Below, piece after piece: positions 42,205-55,600 of a stretch of DNA of 64,000 bases (within the stretch, counting starts at the first letter, position 1; each line of letters opens with the position of its first letter). The notes below the pieces were generated by a model. That model saw nothing but the letters and a program-made list of their open reading frames with translations, had not been told where the DNA came from and did not search any database. The stretch is from Pythium myriotylum (taxonomy: Eukaryota; Oomycota; Peronosporomycetes; Pythiales; Pythiaceae). The position numbers and the translations under genes are program-made. The stretch is taken from the NCBI GenBank assembly GCA_023091665.1, contig JALJCQ010000016.1, positions 124,001 to 188,000 on the forward strand, in the 5' to 3' direction.

Positions 42205-45123
42205 TCAAAAACTCACTGCAATATGCTGGTTGAGCACGTCACGAAATCTCCAATACAGTTGTGTAGTTCGTGATTCCACATCCGCAATCCGTCTTAAGAT
42301 CTGAAGGACCTCGTCTTGGCAGATTTCAATCTCATGCTGAGAGGTGAGATCCAACAGCGAGATCCTTGCCAATGCCGCCTTATTACAAATATCCTTCATT
42401 GCCTCGCACGTCAGTTTTAGCTTTTCCAAATAACTCATGAGCATCATCACGTACCAACATTGTGGCCGTGAGACTCTCGAGCTCAGCACCAAGGCCTGAC
42501 AGCGCACGTGACGCATCTTCCGTATTGTTCTGGTTCCAAAGTTTCTCCGTTCTGGCGATTGACTCGGTATCATGCGCGAAGGATTGGAGTACAAGAGAGC
42601 GCATCTAATACACATAACAACCTTAGTGTCGAGAACCGATACCTAAGACAATCTCACATTCGTACTGCGGACAGATCTGGGACAATCGCTGCCATAATGG
42701 ATACGTCAACTTTCCCACTTCGTACGGGAGATCCCACGTGGGTCAATGGTGCCTCAAAGCGTAAAACAACAAGATTCCCTGTGGGAGTTCGCATCCCGAT
42801 CCACCACTTCCCACCACCACCCCGACAAGCCGACTGCCACTGTTCGCGCTCTTCCGCAGCTTCAATACCCATTATCCGATAGAAAAGCCTTAACACCTCC
42901 TCCTGCTCCAACCGTACTGCAGGGTCGTGTTCCGAGGATTCGGTGACCGTGCATCTAGATATCTGAATGGCAAATCGAACTGGTGGGTTAACTGTGCTTG
43001 ACTTTGAGACACTGTTTGCTGACACAGATACACCAGCGTGGTCCGCTGAATGAAAAAACTGTTGCCACCACAAATGACCTTGTGATCCAGTGGCGAGATC
43101 GTCCGCGGACTGCTCCCTCAGCAGTGAAGGATTTGACGGGAACTCCTTGGCTGGTTCGCTGAGAACAATGGGATGAAACTGCTGTCGGTGGATGATTGGG
43201 AAGACAACTGACTCGAGACGACCGAGAGGCTGAATACTATCGGTTTCTGAGAGCGGAAGTGAGTCAACGGGGATTGGCACGAATACAAGTTCGCAAGAAA
43301 TCAGCATTGGACCAGGTTTTTGAAGCAAACCCTGATCGAGAAGGATAGATTGCTTGGTATTCACACATTCCGATAAAGCAAACCCGTATGACGATACGCG
43401 ATCATTTTGGATGGAGACGACGATTGAAATTCGCCACATGCTCGACGCAATCAGTTTATCCATCATGGTAGAGTCATGGACTTGAAGGGTGAAGCGCACT
43501 CGAACTCGTTTTGTTTGCCTTCTCCATCCAGCGCTAACAAGATCGACGTTGAGACAACATCCGAATGCAGTCACAGCTCCTCTGAGGTTTGCAACTCTTG
43601 ACAGCTGAAGGGCTGAATCCAGTCCGTTCAGCAACTCATTCATATTCTCCGAACGTTCACGCAGCTTCTGGGATGTGTTCGATACACTTCCAATGTTTCG
43701 AAGTAGATGCTTTACTTGAACATCAGTTGGAGGAAGCTCATTCTGAAGCGGATGTGCAGAAGCACTTATGTCCTTGATTATTTGTTCGTGATGGAGGCAG
43801 AACACTCGTCCACACTCGGTCAATATAGCGAGAGTGTTGATTGGAGTGTGGGTTGCACAGATGCTCACAACATCCTTCAAATAGTCAACAGAAGTGGCAC
43901 ATATCAGTCAGTCAAGTCAAGTAGCGAGTGAATCCTTCACACTCACCCGAGATATCACATGGCTTGGAACAACCTCTGAAAGCTTTGCTGGTTCAGCACC
44001 TATCTTCGTTGATCCATGAAGGCGTTTTATGAGATAGTCGATACGTAGCATGAACGTTTTGCCCTCGCTTATCGACCACACTAATGTCGATTGGTCGACG
44101 CCAAGGATTGCAATACTTTTGGGCGAGGAGCCGAGGGTTCCGCGAAGTATTCTTCGATGGCCTGCCGCTACTTGGAACACTATAGCAATCGACCCGCGAG
44201 CTCCAACCACAAGCAGCACGGCTGGTCCATCGTTCAAGGGGAATAAAGAGTGGATCGGTTCGGAAAGCCGCACGAGTTCCTCGGTGCTCCGAGCAGCACC
44301 ACTGATATCTACGACCGCGAGACGCACAGAACCGTCTGCATCTCCTTGTAGGACGAGTGTTGAGGAAGAGTCTCGTCGATAAGCCGTGCTAATGACTCCT
44401 CTCCAGTCTCTTTGCTCTTCAGCCGAGAGTACGACTAGGCACGTGGATCTTTCACCCTCTAGCTCATCTAGCTCTGATTTCGATTGATGCTGACTTGTCA
44501 CATCACGAACGATAGTCGTTGGAAGTAAAAGACTTGTGCAGACGACTGCATCGATTGCACCGATGTAAGAAATTTCCTGGACACCTGCCACTTCAGCGAC
44601 GACACGCGCTCGCGCACTGCACCCGTACCGTTATTCCACCACAGCGACCATTTCAAACACGGTGATTTGCCTCTACCTGGTGCTCAATCCATCGGGTTGG
44701 CGTTTCAGCTGAATTGGCTTGAGTCCAACACGAGTTGATGGGAGTTGCACGAGCCAGATATCCCCGACCGCTGTTGCCACAATAATCCTAATTTCGTGGT
44801 CTGGCGAGGAGTCGTCGCGACATTCAGTGACAGCGCAAATGTCTTCGCAAGACGAAATAACGCACTGCACGAGGATCCGAGGCTCAGAGACCAGGGATGG
44901 AGTAAGGATACGAAAGGGCCCTTACCATCAGCTCGCCGCTTTGCACGTAGTGGAGCAATCTGGGACGGATCTGGACGACCAATCGCACAGCCCCAGGGCC
45001 ACGCTGGTCAGAGCCGCTATCGATGCCGACCAGCGACAGCAGTCGAGGTCTCGGCGTCTGCACGCGCGCCAACTGAGTCACGAAGGTTGTCTCCATTTTC
45101 GACTGCGCGCCAAGAGTCTGCAT
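42205..45123 (-). CDS. Candidate FAAP100-like Fanconi anaemia core subunit
   Basis: Exons 45123-44926, 44882-44677, 44616-43947, 43874-42666, 42604-42455 and 42420-42205 (TGA); 882 aa, all GT-AG and in phase. The N-terminal half has beta-propeller-like strands (IRIIVATAVGDIWLVQL, STLVLQGDADGSVRLAVVD, AVLLVVGARGSIAIVF, PINTLAILTECGRVFCLH). Then a helical hinge (LLRNIGSVSNTSQKLRERSE), a beta-sandwich-like part, and a C-terminal helical bundle. FAAP100, partner of FANCB and FANCL in the Fanconi core ubiquitin ligase (DNA crosslink repair), has the same order, nearly the same length (about 880 aa in human), a similar helical hinge after the propeller and a similar C-terminal coiled coil. FANCB itself has a related layout and is the main alternative. 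The assignment is remote homology read by eye. Confidence 0.5.
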
Positions 45124-45147
45124 TTGGGAGTGGTATCGTTTTTTACA

Positions 45148-45154
45148 GAAGTGA
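45148..45154 (-). promoter_or_regulatory. Initiator-like element of the FAAP100-like gene
   Basis: TCACTTC on the minus strand (TCAYTYY), 25 bp upstream of the ATG at 45123. Confidence 0.45.
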
Positions 45155-45180
45155 TATTTCGGTTTTAAGGGGGTGAAGCG

Positions 45181-45187
45181 TCACTCC
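45181..45187 (+). promoter_or_regulatory. Initiator-like element of the F-box/DUSP gene
   Basis: TCACTCC (TCAYTYY). It lies downstream of an in-frame ATG at 45173, so that ATG is probably not in the transcript; the first ATG after it is at 45206. Confidence 0.45.
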
Positions 45188-45205
45188 CTGATCCGGTCAC
45201 GAGTG

Positions 45206-46597
45206 ATGGTCGCTCTGTTGGTGCGCGACAGATTCGACGGAGCTGCTCGCATTGGCCTCGGCGCCTGGATGGCGACCATGGACCGCCTCTCGCTAGTCGA
45301 CCTCGCGCACCTCTTCGAGTTCCTCACGGCGGCCGACGTGGCGCGGCTCTCTCGCACGTGCCGCGCGTTGCAGCCGAGCGAGCCAGCGGTGCAGGCGGCG
45401 CTCGGACTCGTCGTCAAGCACCGCTTCGGCGACGTCGTCGGCTTCTTGCGCGAAGACGACCCGCACTGGCCGCGCTCGCCTCTCATCCTGCGCTGCGCAG
45501 AGGTGTTGCGCGTCAAGGCAGTGCTGAACTCAGCGGTGCACTCGCCCGACGACGCGAGCCCAGTGACGAGTCGGACCGCCGTGCTAGTGAGCAAAGCGTG
45601 GACTCTGGCGTGGAAGAAGAGGTGTGCCAGCTACGAACAGTACCTCCAACAGTTCCGAGTCACCAAGAAGAAGCAGTTGCAACGAGAGCGCTCCCTGGAG
45701 AAACGGAGAAATGTAAAGCGCCAGTCAGGTTATGACGCCGACGTGACCGTTCGATTCTCGGATCCTGAGGCGTCCGTGACCAAGGAAGCAAGCGCGCTGA
45801 TAGTTTGCCCCCACGATAAACTCCTACCGGTAGCCTTTTGTATTTCAAGATCGAGGCGAGCTGTTGTTACCCGAAACGGCTTCCGGCTGCTGTCGCTATA
45901 CGCGCCTGACGTACGAGGCTTCGCAGTGTACTCGACACCAGACTGCATGGACTGCATTCAGGAGAAGGCCGAGTCGGACCGTGAAGACGACCGTCGCAAG
46001 CAAGAAAGATTCGAAGAGTCAATTGCTGGGTCGACTGAACTTGTCGATGTTTTGCTGCGCAAGAATGGGTACCCGAACGAGTTGTTTTCTCCAGCAACGT
46101 CCCGCGGCAACACGATGCTATCTCTCCACCACACGACCCATCATCATTCCTTCTATCTCGTGCCCAAGAAGTGGCTCATCAAGTGGCGCAAGTATGCTCG
46201 TAGTCTTTCCGATGACGTACCAGGTCCCATCTTCAACTCGGAGCTTGTGTGCGACAACCATCAGCGGACCATCGTCCCAGCGTATATTACGATGTTCCTT
46301 TCTGGGTTCTCTTTGGAGCTGTCTCTTCAAGCTACTCAAGCGTAGGTGCCACATACTTGCCTCTGAACAAACTCTAACCAGGTTCCTTGCAGGCTGGGGG
46401 CGAGCGCCTCAACTCAGTACGAAATTGTGACTGATAGCGAGTGGGAAGCACTAGTCAGTCGACACTGCGCCGAGTATTCTGTTGGGTTCGACGTCCACAG
46501 CGGTTCCTACCACTGGAAGACTCCGGAATGCCATGTATGCCAGTATGGAATGGGAGGAGGAAACCGTCGTGAGGGGCGTAATTCATCCCGACGCTAG
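45206..46597 (+). CDS. F-box protein with C-terminal DUSP domain
   Basis: Exons 45206-46341 and 46393-46597 (TAG) give 446 aa. Start choice: 45206 is the first ATG after the initiator-like site and has G at -3 and +4; 45269 (MATMDRLSL) directly before the F-box is the alternative. F-box: MDRLSLVDLAHLFEFLTAAD through ARLSRTCRAL. A basic coiled coil follows (KKKQLQRERSLEKRRN). The C-terminal domain YLVPKKWLIKWRKYARSLS, PGPIFNSELVCDN, then across the intron YEIVTDSEWEALVSRHC is a DUSP domain as found in ubiquitin-specific proteases such as USP48/USP4. No protease domain is present. An SCF ubiquitin-ligase substrate adaptor that uses a DUSP domain for recognition is inferred. The intron lies inside the DUSP, so the exon 1 open frame alone is truncated. 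Confidence 0.82.
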
Positions 46598-46670
46598 CTG
46601 GGCGAGCGATACCATGTACAAATGAAGTGCGTTCACACTCTACACAGTTAACACAGATGACCTTACTTCC

Positions 46671-49600
46671 CTATTGTTCTTCGATTTCTCCGCTGGCTTC
46701 GGGTAAACGCGTCGCTCCTCGAAGAGATTCTAGTCTCTCACGCTGTCGTACGAGATCGTACGGGTCAGCCGAAGCAGCTTCAACACGAAGCCTCCGGAAC
46801 GCCTCGAGAATTGCCGGCACACTAAACTTGTCGAAGCGCAGCTGGCCATATTTGTCCATTTGTTGTTCATAACAAGCGTAATTGAATGCTCTTCGCCAGA
46901 GGCGATGGACCTGCTCTTGGATACGACGCTTGCGGTCAGCCTTGTCTTCAAGAAAGAGTCGCCGAGACTCGTTCACTCCGTCGCGAATTATCATCCCGAG
47001 ACCAAAGAGTGTGACAGCAACGCAAGTTCCGACAAGCAATATGCTCAGCAGCTTCTGGTTGATCATCGACTCCTCATTGAGGCTATTCAACTGTATCATG
47101 ACACCGAGCCATAGAGTCAGGAAAAGCTGCAGCTGAGTGACACTTGCAATCAGATTATCCGAGTAGTCTCCGTATGGTTGAAAGTAGAGGAGGAACCACA
47201 TTGTAACGAGACAGACGCTGATAGCTAGTAGCACTTGCTCCACACTACCGTTCTGCACGAAGACGATTACTCCACTGAGAAAGAGCTTTCGAGAGAGATC
47301 GATGACTTCAAACCACCAGTATTGCTGCGAATCTAGTGACAGCAGAAAATCAGTTTAACGTGGGGTGCCAATTGGTCAGGGTCAACGCACAATCCGCATA
47401 GATGAAACCAAGCCGAGCAACTACTGTCGAATCCTAGCAAGCCAATATCATCAGCAAAGCGAAGTACCGTTCGATTATAGATCACACCAACCGTGAGATT
47501 CTTGTGTCTCATGTACTTCGCCAATTCTTCATCTTGGACATCCCGGTTATCCATCTCTTGGACGACTACCCCTCGCTCTTCATGGTATACCTTCATCTCA
47601 TTTAGCCATTTAGCACGTAGAGCACGACATTGTGGCTTCTGAAGCAGCTTGATGCGAGCACGAACGCCGCGATCCTGGGCCAAGCGAATCAGAAGCCAAA
47701 AGAAGAATGGGATTCCGACCACCCAGACTGCGACGCCAACCATTGCGACGACACCAAAGATTGCCCACGATGAGTCGTAACATTTAAGGCGACGATCAAC
47801 AACCAAGAAGAAGATGCTGCCGATCTCTTGACAGTTGAAGATCATCAAGATAGTCTTCGAGACGGTCGGATAAAGAAAGAGTGCGAGCCAGCAATACAAT
47901 TTGAGGCACTTGTTGCGGTAGGTGAGGTAGTTCATCCGCAGCTTGACACGTGCTTGCCACACCCGTAAGTTACTCCGGATGGTCCGCTCTAGGATTGCAC
48001 CTGTGAGTCTGTGACTTGTTGGGCAGTTGGTATGGACAGACTTAAAAATTCCTAGGTGGGGAGTCTTAATCTGTGACATGCCAAACTCTCTCTTCATTTT
48101 CCTGATCTCATCGTGAAGACTTTTTGCGTTCCCTTGCGACTCTGACAGAGATTTCCCGGTTGGGCTAGCAAGTTCAGGTCGAGTTTCTTCTACGATGGTT
48201 GCGGTACTTGCTCGCTTAGCCAGTTTTCTTTCACGCCACCAAAGGCGCCCCATTACCAATGGATTTAGGCTGGCCTGCTCACTCTCGGATACTTTGGCCC
48301 TCTCGCTCTCAAATACAGGAAGACCGCAACGCAAGCAATTTCTCGGAATAAGCAATAATTTGGCTCCGTAGCTCCGCATGCCAGCATAAAAATACGCCGT
48401 AACGACTGTCAAAGTAATACCAACAAGCACGACAGTGACACTATGGAATAGAACAAACACATCAAGTTAGTAGGCGAGCGACATACTCCCAGCGGATGGA
48501 TCTTCATTACGTGAAGTCGAAATAATATGTCTTGCTGATCATACAGTCGATGCCCGCTATTGCCACCAGATCCTGGAGAGGGTTCAATCAATCAGCTAAC
48601 CAAATCACCACACTTGACTTCAACCAACATACCAAATTGAACTGGGCCGAAAAATCCATGAGCTTCTGAATATCGGTAGACCATTTAACAACGAAAGCTT
48701 CTCGAAAGTTGCCAAATATCTGGAAGAATCCGACGAAAATTTTTAGCTTTCCCGGTTTAATTGGGAACGGGCGTGATGGTGGCTCGACTTCGATACCAAA
48801 GAGAACTTTTGCATCACTACTCATTGCACGGCGGGCACGGTGAAGCCTCAGTGTTCTCAGAACAACTTCTTTCGCTCGCTTCTTAAGCATAGTTAGCTTG
48901 TCTTTCACAAGGTTCGTTTTTTCCTCGTACGCATCCCTGGCGCGGTCTATCACACTCGCTCGCCTCACTTTGTTGGCTGGTGGTCGCAGCCGGCGATCTG
49001 CCTCTGCTTTCTCCAGTAGGACAATTTCCGTTAGGTCTCTGAGATAGTACTTCACACCATATATGGCAAGAGCAACGCCAATTAGGATCATAATCGGAAT
49101 CACAAAGTTTTGCCATCTTAGTGAGTGGCGCATCTGGTCATTGACTTTGTCACAAGCTGTGATAGAATCATCGCATGCACAATTAGTAATGAGAACGATG
49201 TAGCGGTGCGATAAGGTGGTACATACGCAAACACGAGCCATCTTTGGCTCTCTTGAAGTTGGTGGCACACACTGAGCAGATCGCTTGGTCGTAGCCTTTG
49301 CTGCACGACGGATTTGTTGTACTCTGTGTCACAACGTCGAGGGTGATATCCGCGACGCACGCTCCTTCGACATCGCATGTGTAGAATGATTTGCCAGAAA
49401 CGCACGAAAAGATTCGATCGGGGGGCCAGCTGTCCTGGAACTTTGGCTTGACAGAACAAGAACGAACGATGTCGGAGATGTCCGCAGACTTATTCTTGTC
49501 TGCCTCTTCCTTGCAAACATCGGTGTTCTTCCACTGCGACGGATTACAATTGCGAGAGTAGCGAGAAGCAGGCGATGCGAACAGGAAGAAGCCTTGTCGA

Positions 49601-52600
49601 GTTCTCGGTGAAGCTGTGCCAAACTCGCTAGCCTTGACTTCGGTTGCACGCCGTACATTCATGCTACAATCCGCACCAGTCGGACAGTCAAAGCATTTTA
49701 TGCCATCGATGCTGTACTTGGTTTTCGCACACCGTTGGCAAGCTCTGCAAATAAAGCGTAAGGTTCGAAACATGGCACGAAAGCTCGTCAGATTTAAAGT
49801 TTCGGCACGTACCCTCCATTGGTCGTTGAGTACCCCGTGGGGCACGGAAGAAGTCTAACATCTTGAGCAAACAGTAAGGTCTTCTTCTCCGGAAGAACGC
49901 AGGAGACGTTCAATCGGTACGGTGCTTCTCGTGGAACACCAACAGAAAATCGAGCCTCTTCAAACGAAACCACACCTCCAACAGCTGGTCGCCGCCCCCA
50001 CGGCTGGAAGCGAATTGCATTGTGAACTGCACTTACCACCGAGCACTCAGTGAAAGTGTCGAGGACTTCGATTTGTCCGTACAGATCCTGTGCTTGAAGA
50101 CGAGGCCAAACAAGGCGAGAGTCGCTTACACTTTTTTCTGTCGTATTGATGGTTGTAAAAGATTCTTCGTCGGGGGGCTCCACTATGGAGACGCCGCTGG
50201 TCACATTCTGGGGCCACCACATCACCGTGACATTCCTTGTGTTCGTAGCAACGTCATACATAGAATTGTTGGACATTGTGCACCCAGTGCACGGTACTAG
50301 TGATGAGTTCGCGTCTTGGTCGTATATGAGCCAGAAGATACAACCTCCACTTGGGGCTTGGTTCTTGAGGCACTGAATATCCAATGCGTCAATATTGTCC
50401 TTCGATGAAAAGTAGAATGCACCACCACGTGCAGTCGCCGAGTTTTGTGTGAATGTCGAACTGTAGAATTTTGCCGCAGTGGTGTTTTCAACATGAATGC
50501 CACCCCCGAGCGTAGCCAGGTTCTTGGATACAAGCGCGTTCCTCACGGTAACATTGCACTCGCCTGTCAAAAGTAACGCGCCACCACGTTGCCGCGCGAC
50601 GTTCGCTTCAAATATTGTGTTGAAAAGACGAACTGCGCTTGAATCGGCCGACGATACAGCCCCACCACTGTCTGCCTCGTTCTGAACAAACACAGCATTC
50701 TCTACCCAAACGACACTGTCGCTCGACCCTTTCAGGCGCGCAGCGATTGCCCCTCCGGTAAGATCGGCAGTGTTCTTTGAGAATACTGTGTGTCCATCAA
50801 CGAACAGGCGCGTCGCCCTGTCGGCAAGAATTGCGCCACCACTGACAGCAGTATTGTCGGCGAAGTAGCCGTCCGTAATGTTCACATTCGCATCCACGCT
50901 AGTGATGGCACCGCCGCCTTCGTTCTTACCTGTCACACTAACCCCCCCGTTGGCGACAAACTGCGTGGCGGTGGAGAAGAGATTTGAGTCTCGACTGAGG
51001 AACACTCCACTGCCTTGCCCTTTTGCCTGATTTCGTTCGACGAAGGAGTAATCGATGAAGGCAGCAACTTGGTCACCAGTGTCGAGGTAAACGCCACCAC
51101 CAGAGTCATCTGCAACGTTATCAGACACGTTGCACTTGACGAGAATGGCCCGCCCTGCGTTTTGGACGTAAATACCACCACCAAAATTTCTCGACTCTAG
51201 GCAACACTCAAATGTTAGTACTGCATCTATCAATCACTTTGTAGATTTGAAACTCACCGCTTCGTCCAACTATGCAGTTTTCAAGATAGCCCCAGGATTG
51301 ATCATTGAGAGTGATACTGCCTCCCGACTCCGTCGCATAGTTGTGAATTAGGCGAGTCCGATTTGCAAAAAGATATCCGTTCTTGTCTGTGTATACTCCA
51401 CCACCGCTTTCCGCCCGCCCGTAACTAATCTCAGAATCAAATATGTACAACTGCGTTCGATCACCCATATAGGTATGACCTCCTCTCGTGCTGACGACCG
51501 TCGGGGTGGTAGATCTCTTCACGATGTACGCTGATCCAATCGCTTTGCTGAAAAGGTTCGCCCATGCTGTAGAGATGGCTGCTGCATCGTGCGAAAGAGT
51601 ACTCCAGTGCATCCAGAAGACTGCACTGTCGCTCACGGCAAGTGATCCCCCATCCGGAGCAACATTCTGGACGAAGAGACTTTCGTGTATCGATCCTTTT
51701 GCTTCGAAATTCGCGTCAACTGCTCCTCCAGAGCCCACCATCTCCGCATTGGCTACCATGTTTTCTATGAACAGAACTCCTGTTGCGGATAGAATTCCTG
51801 ACTTCAGAGACAGAGCTCCACCTGCCTGCGAGGCGCTATTTCGATAGAAAACGCTGTCAACCAGCGTTAGGACCGCAACTGCTGCTGCGTTGTCGCCACT
51901 TCGGTCACACGAGACAGCTGCGCCAGTCTTAGCCACATTGTTATCGAATCCTGATCGAGTCACTGTGTGATTCCCGCTGCCAGTGATAAACAACCCAGCA
52001 CCCTGCGCAGCAGTGTTGCCTTTGATAAGGAGCGAAGAGAGAAATGCTGATCCGACACCGAAAATGTGTACGCCGGCGCCATTGCCATCGACAATATCAG
52101 CATTTGTCGAGATAATACCGGACACATAACAGTATGAGGACTCGCACTGCACGACAGCATTCGCACCATTCTTGCCAGACGAGATTAGGCTTCGAGACAC
52201 AGTCGAGTGAAAATCTACCACACTTTCTGTAGCAGTAAAATTCACCCTAGAGTTTGAGTGCGATGCGTGGACAAAAACACCACCCCCTGTAAGCCTCGCA
52301 TAGTTCTGGTCGATTAACAGTCGCGAATGCACAATGATACTATCTTCCACTGCAACTCCACCGCCAGTCGTTGCCGAGTTGGACTGAACAGTCGATGTTA
52401 CTATCGTGCACAGCGAACTACTTCCAAAGTAGACACCCCCTCCGAGGTGTGCAGCGACTGATCCTGAAATGATTGAGTTTTTGATCACACAAGACTGGGC
52501 TCCAGCAACGCCAACACCTGCACCGTGTGATGCCGTGGCGTTTTCAATCGAAATATCACTCAGAATGGAGTTAAGACCGTCCAGATAAACTCCGCCGCCT

Positions 52601-55600
52601 ATCTCGACAGCCGTGTTGTCGCTTAGCATTGCTCGCGTTGGATTCGCGCTAGTAGCTGCACTGACGCTTCCGTTCACAACGAACAAACCTCCTCCCCGTA
52701 CTGCTTCACATCGTGAGATGACCAAGCTATTGTGGAGAATAGACGCAAGTTCTACGTAGATGCCACCGCCATATCCGTTTCGTACTGAACACGACTTCAC
52801 CTGACATCTTGTCAGAGTAAGCGAACCACTCAGTGCTGCTATTCCACCACCATACGTGTTTGCCGTGTTTGTGTCAATCGATGTCCCAGAAACTTGACTT
52901 CTTCCACGAGAAGCTAGGCCACCACCTTGGTCTGCTCCATTCTCGCGAAGAGACAGAGACGTTCCATCAACCAGAGACTCGTCAACAAGCAACCCACCGC
53001 CGATCTTGGCGGAGTTGTTTACAATTTGGCTCGAAAGGATAGTGGCGGTGCTAGCAAAAATGTACACGCCACCCCCACTGGGTGTGGAGTTGCCGTCAGG
53101 ATCCTCAGCCGTATTCTCAGCCACCGTTACCGCCACAAATTTAGCCATCGTGGCTTTATAAACATAAACCCCACCACCCGCCACAGCAGAGCAATGGGTG
53201 ACTGTGACATTCTCGAGTGAGCTCAAAGTTCCAGTGATGAAAACGCCACCACCATTTGATGTTGCTGAACAAGATTCGATACGAGTTCCCGGACCCACAA
53301 GCCCGCTTGAATCCAAGTATACTCCCCCGCCGTGACTTGTGCTTGTTTGTTGTTGGATGACCGAATCAACTATGATCACTTTGCTCTTGTCAATAGCTGC
53401 TATGCCCGCCCCGCTCACTGAACTGCAGGACACGAAAGTACCCTGAGAAAACGTTGGAGTTGAGTGTCTGAAGGCTGCACAACCACCGCGACTTCGAGCC
53501 GACGAACTCTGGATTGTAATACCAGTCACTTGAGCAGACGAAAACTCAGTGTACAAGCCGCCACCGACATCTACGAGGAGCCACACCACACAGGTCAGAC
53601 CAGAAACGTTCCGCCAAGACCAACCATCCAATAGCAATCGTACCAGCAGAGCCACGTAAAATGATCGAGGCCGAGTCAAAGAGCACTGAGCCGTTCGTCA
53701 GCAAGAACATACCTCCTCCATACCGCCCAGCGTCGTTAAAACCAAGTGTGAGGCGTGTTGCACGAAAGTTGGTTTTCTGCAGCAAAGCAAGGCCACCGCC
53801 ATCTTTTGATGCAGCGTTGGAGTTGGCGACAACTGAGTCAACGATTAACGTGCCTGACTCAACTGTAATACCACCTCCTACGGAGGCCGCATTGAAGCGA
53901 ATCAAAAGATTGCTCACAGTCACATACCCCGAGACAAAAAGCCCTCCACCCCGAGCAATGGCATTGTTGCCGATAACAATGCACGCTACAGGTGCGGTGA
54001 CTGCAGTGCCGTCGTCAGCAAAAAGGGCTCCACCATCTTGCGCTGAGTTACTCCTTAATCCAGATGCGTCGAGTATCAGCTGAGAATTTTTTGAGTAGAT
54101 TCCTCCACCCTTAGTAGCCGAGTTGCTGATAATCCAGACAGTGGAAGCGACTACTGTTGAGTCGACCACGTAAAGTCCTCCGCCAGTTGATCTCGCTGCG
54201 CTGAACGAAAGTTCTACATTCGTGAGTCGAAGGGAGCTCTTCACAACGCGCAACGATGCTCCATTTTGGGCCGATGCATTGAAGATAGCAAATCCTGACA
54301 ATGACGCCATTGCGTTCTCCACGATTGACAACCCGGCATACAAGCCTCCGCAATCAAACCTCGTGGCTGAGAGCCCCAACAAACCGCGAATGGTAATGTT
54401 GAAAATGCTAACTTGAACGCCACAGTTTCTAGGCCCCGTGAAGGTTCCAGGGTACAAAACAATGGTTTGATGAGGTCTGGCCAGTTGAAGTGCTCGTTGC
54501 AGAGTTTTTAGGGCCTTTGGAGCCGTTCCATTTGCATAGGTTGTATCCATCATACTCCCTGTTCCTTGTTGGTCGTCCCCATACAGACTCACGGCGATGA
54601 CGTCGTTGACGTCTTGAAGGCAGACCGCATCACAAGCAACAGTCCCATTGAAGACACTACATTCGGAGATATCGTGTGGGCAGACGACAAGATTGCTGCA
54701 ATCCTCTCCGACAAATCCGCTAAAACACGCGCAAACTCCTTCGCGGCAAGCGCCATTCGAGGCGCAAGCTGGGGGGCCTGGACACGGGACGACTTGTGAT
54801 GGCAAGGTCACACCTCGCGTGTCAACCTCATAGGTGATTCGTATCCCTCCAAAGCTCACGCTTGCATCGGAGGAGAAAAATACTGTCAGCTTGGTCGCGC
54901 GCTCTCCAGTCGAAAGAAGAAAGTCTCCTTGACGTCGGCAACCTCCACGCCACAGCTCTCTTGTATCCCCGCTGACATTGGTAACGACGAACATCACTGA
55001 ATCATGGTCGCATTCAAGCTGGAAGGTCGTGATATTGAGCATAATTACTGCTGGGGTAATGGGCTGGATAGTCCACATCCTTGTGCTGGAGTTCGCATAG
55101 TTTTCGTATCGAATGAAGCCGCGCGAGCCGAAGCAGTCGAAGTTATCTGGGCTATTGCCAGCGACGGAGACCACTGTCTCTTCACTGGGGGAGGAAAGAA
55201 AGCCACCTTGGTTCTCAATCCTTAGCGCGTACACGTACGTAGTACCACGCAAGATGTCGGTCGTGTCCTCGAAGTACGTGGATGTTGTTGTAGCCAGGAG
55301 TGTTGAGGTTCCTCCTATCCCTCTGCGATAGAGGTGATATGCCTTGGCCCCATCTTGGGTTGACCAGTGGAGAGTGACAACAGACGTCGAGACTACACAA
55401 TGGGAGGTGAGAGATGATGTGCGAGTTCGCCTGTTGGAACTGCAAAAGAGACTCACCACATCCAATGGTTGGGGCGGCTGGCTGCCCAGCGTATTTTGGG
55501 GTCGTGAAGTACACTGGCACACTCGTGACACCTAATATTCCATCTGCTGTCATTGTTCGCTACATCGAACACAGAGTTAGACGACTGCAAAGTAAATTCA

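Noticed and set aside
45173..45205. In-frame ATG at 45173 as the start of the F-box/DUSP gene
   Set aside because: It lies upstream of the initiator-like TCACTCC at 45181 and adds sequence with no family similarity.
47333..47424. Apparent frame break between the last two exons of the giant gene
   Set aside because: A GT-AG intron (donor GTAGTT after GFD) restores the frame directly into the YWWFEV motif; no frameshift is needed.
49813..54600. Recent transfer of a chlamydial Pmp gene
   Set aside because: The rungs are in spliced exons in frame with eukaryotic domains and share base composition with neighbours.
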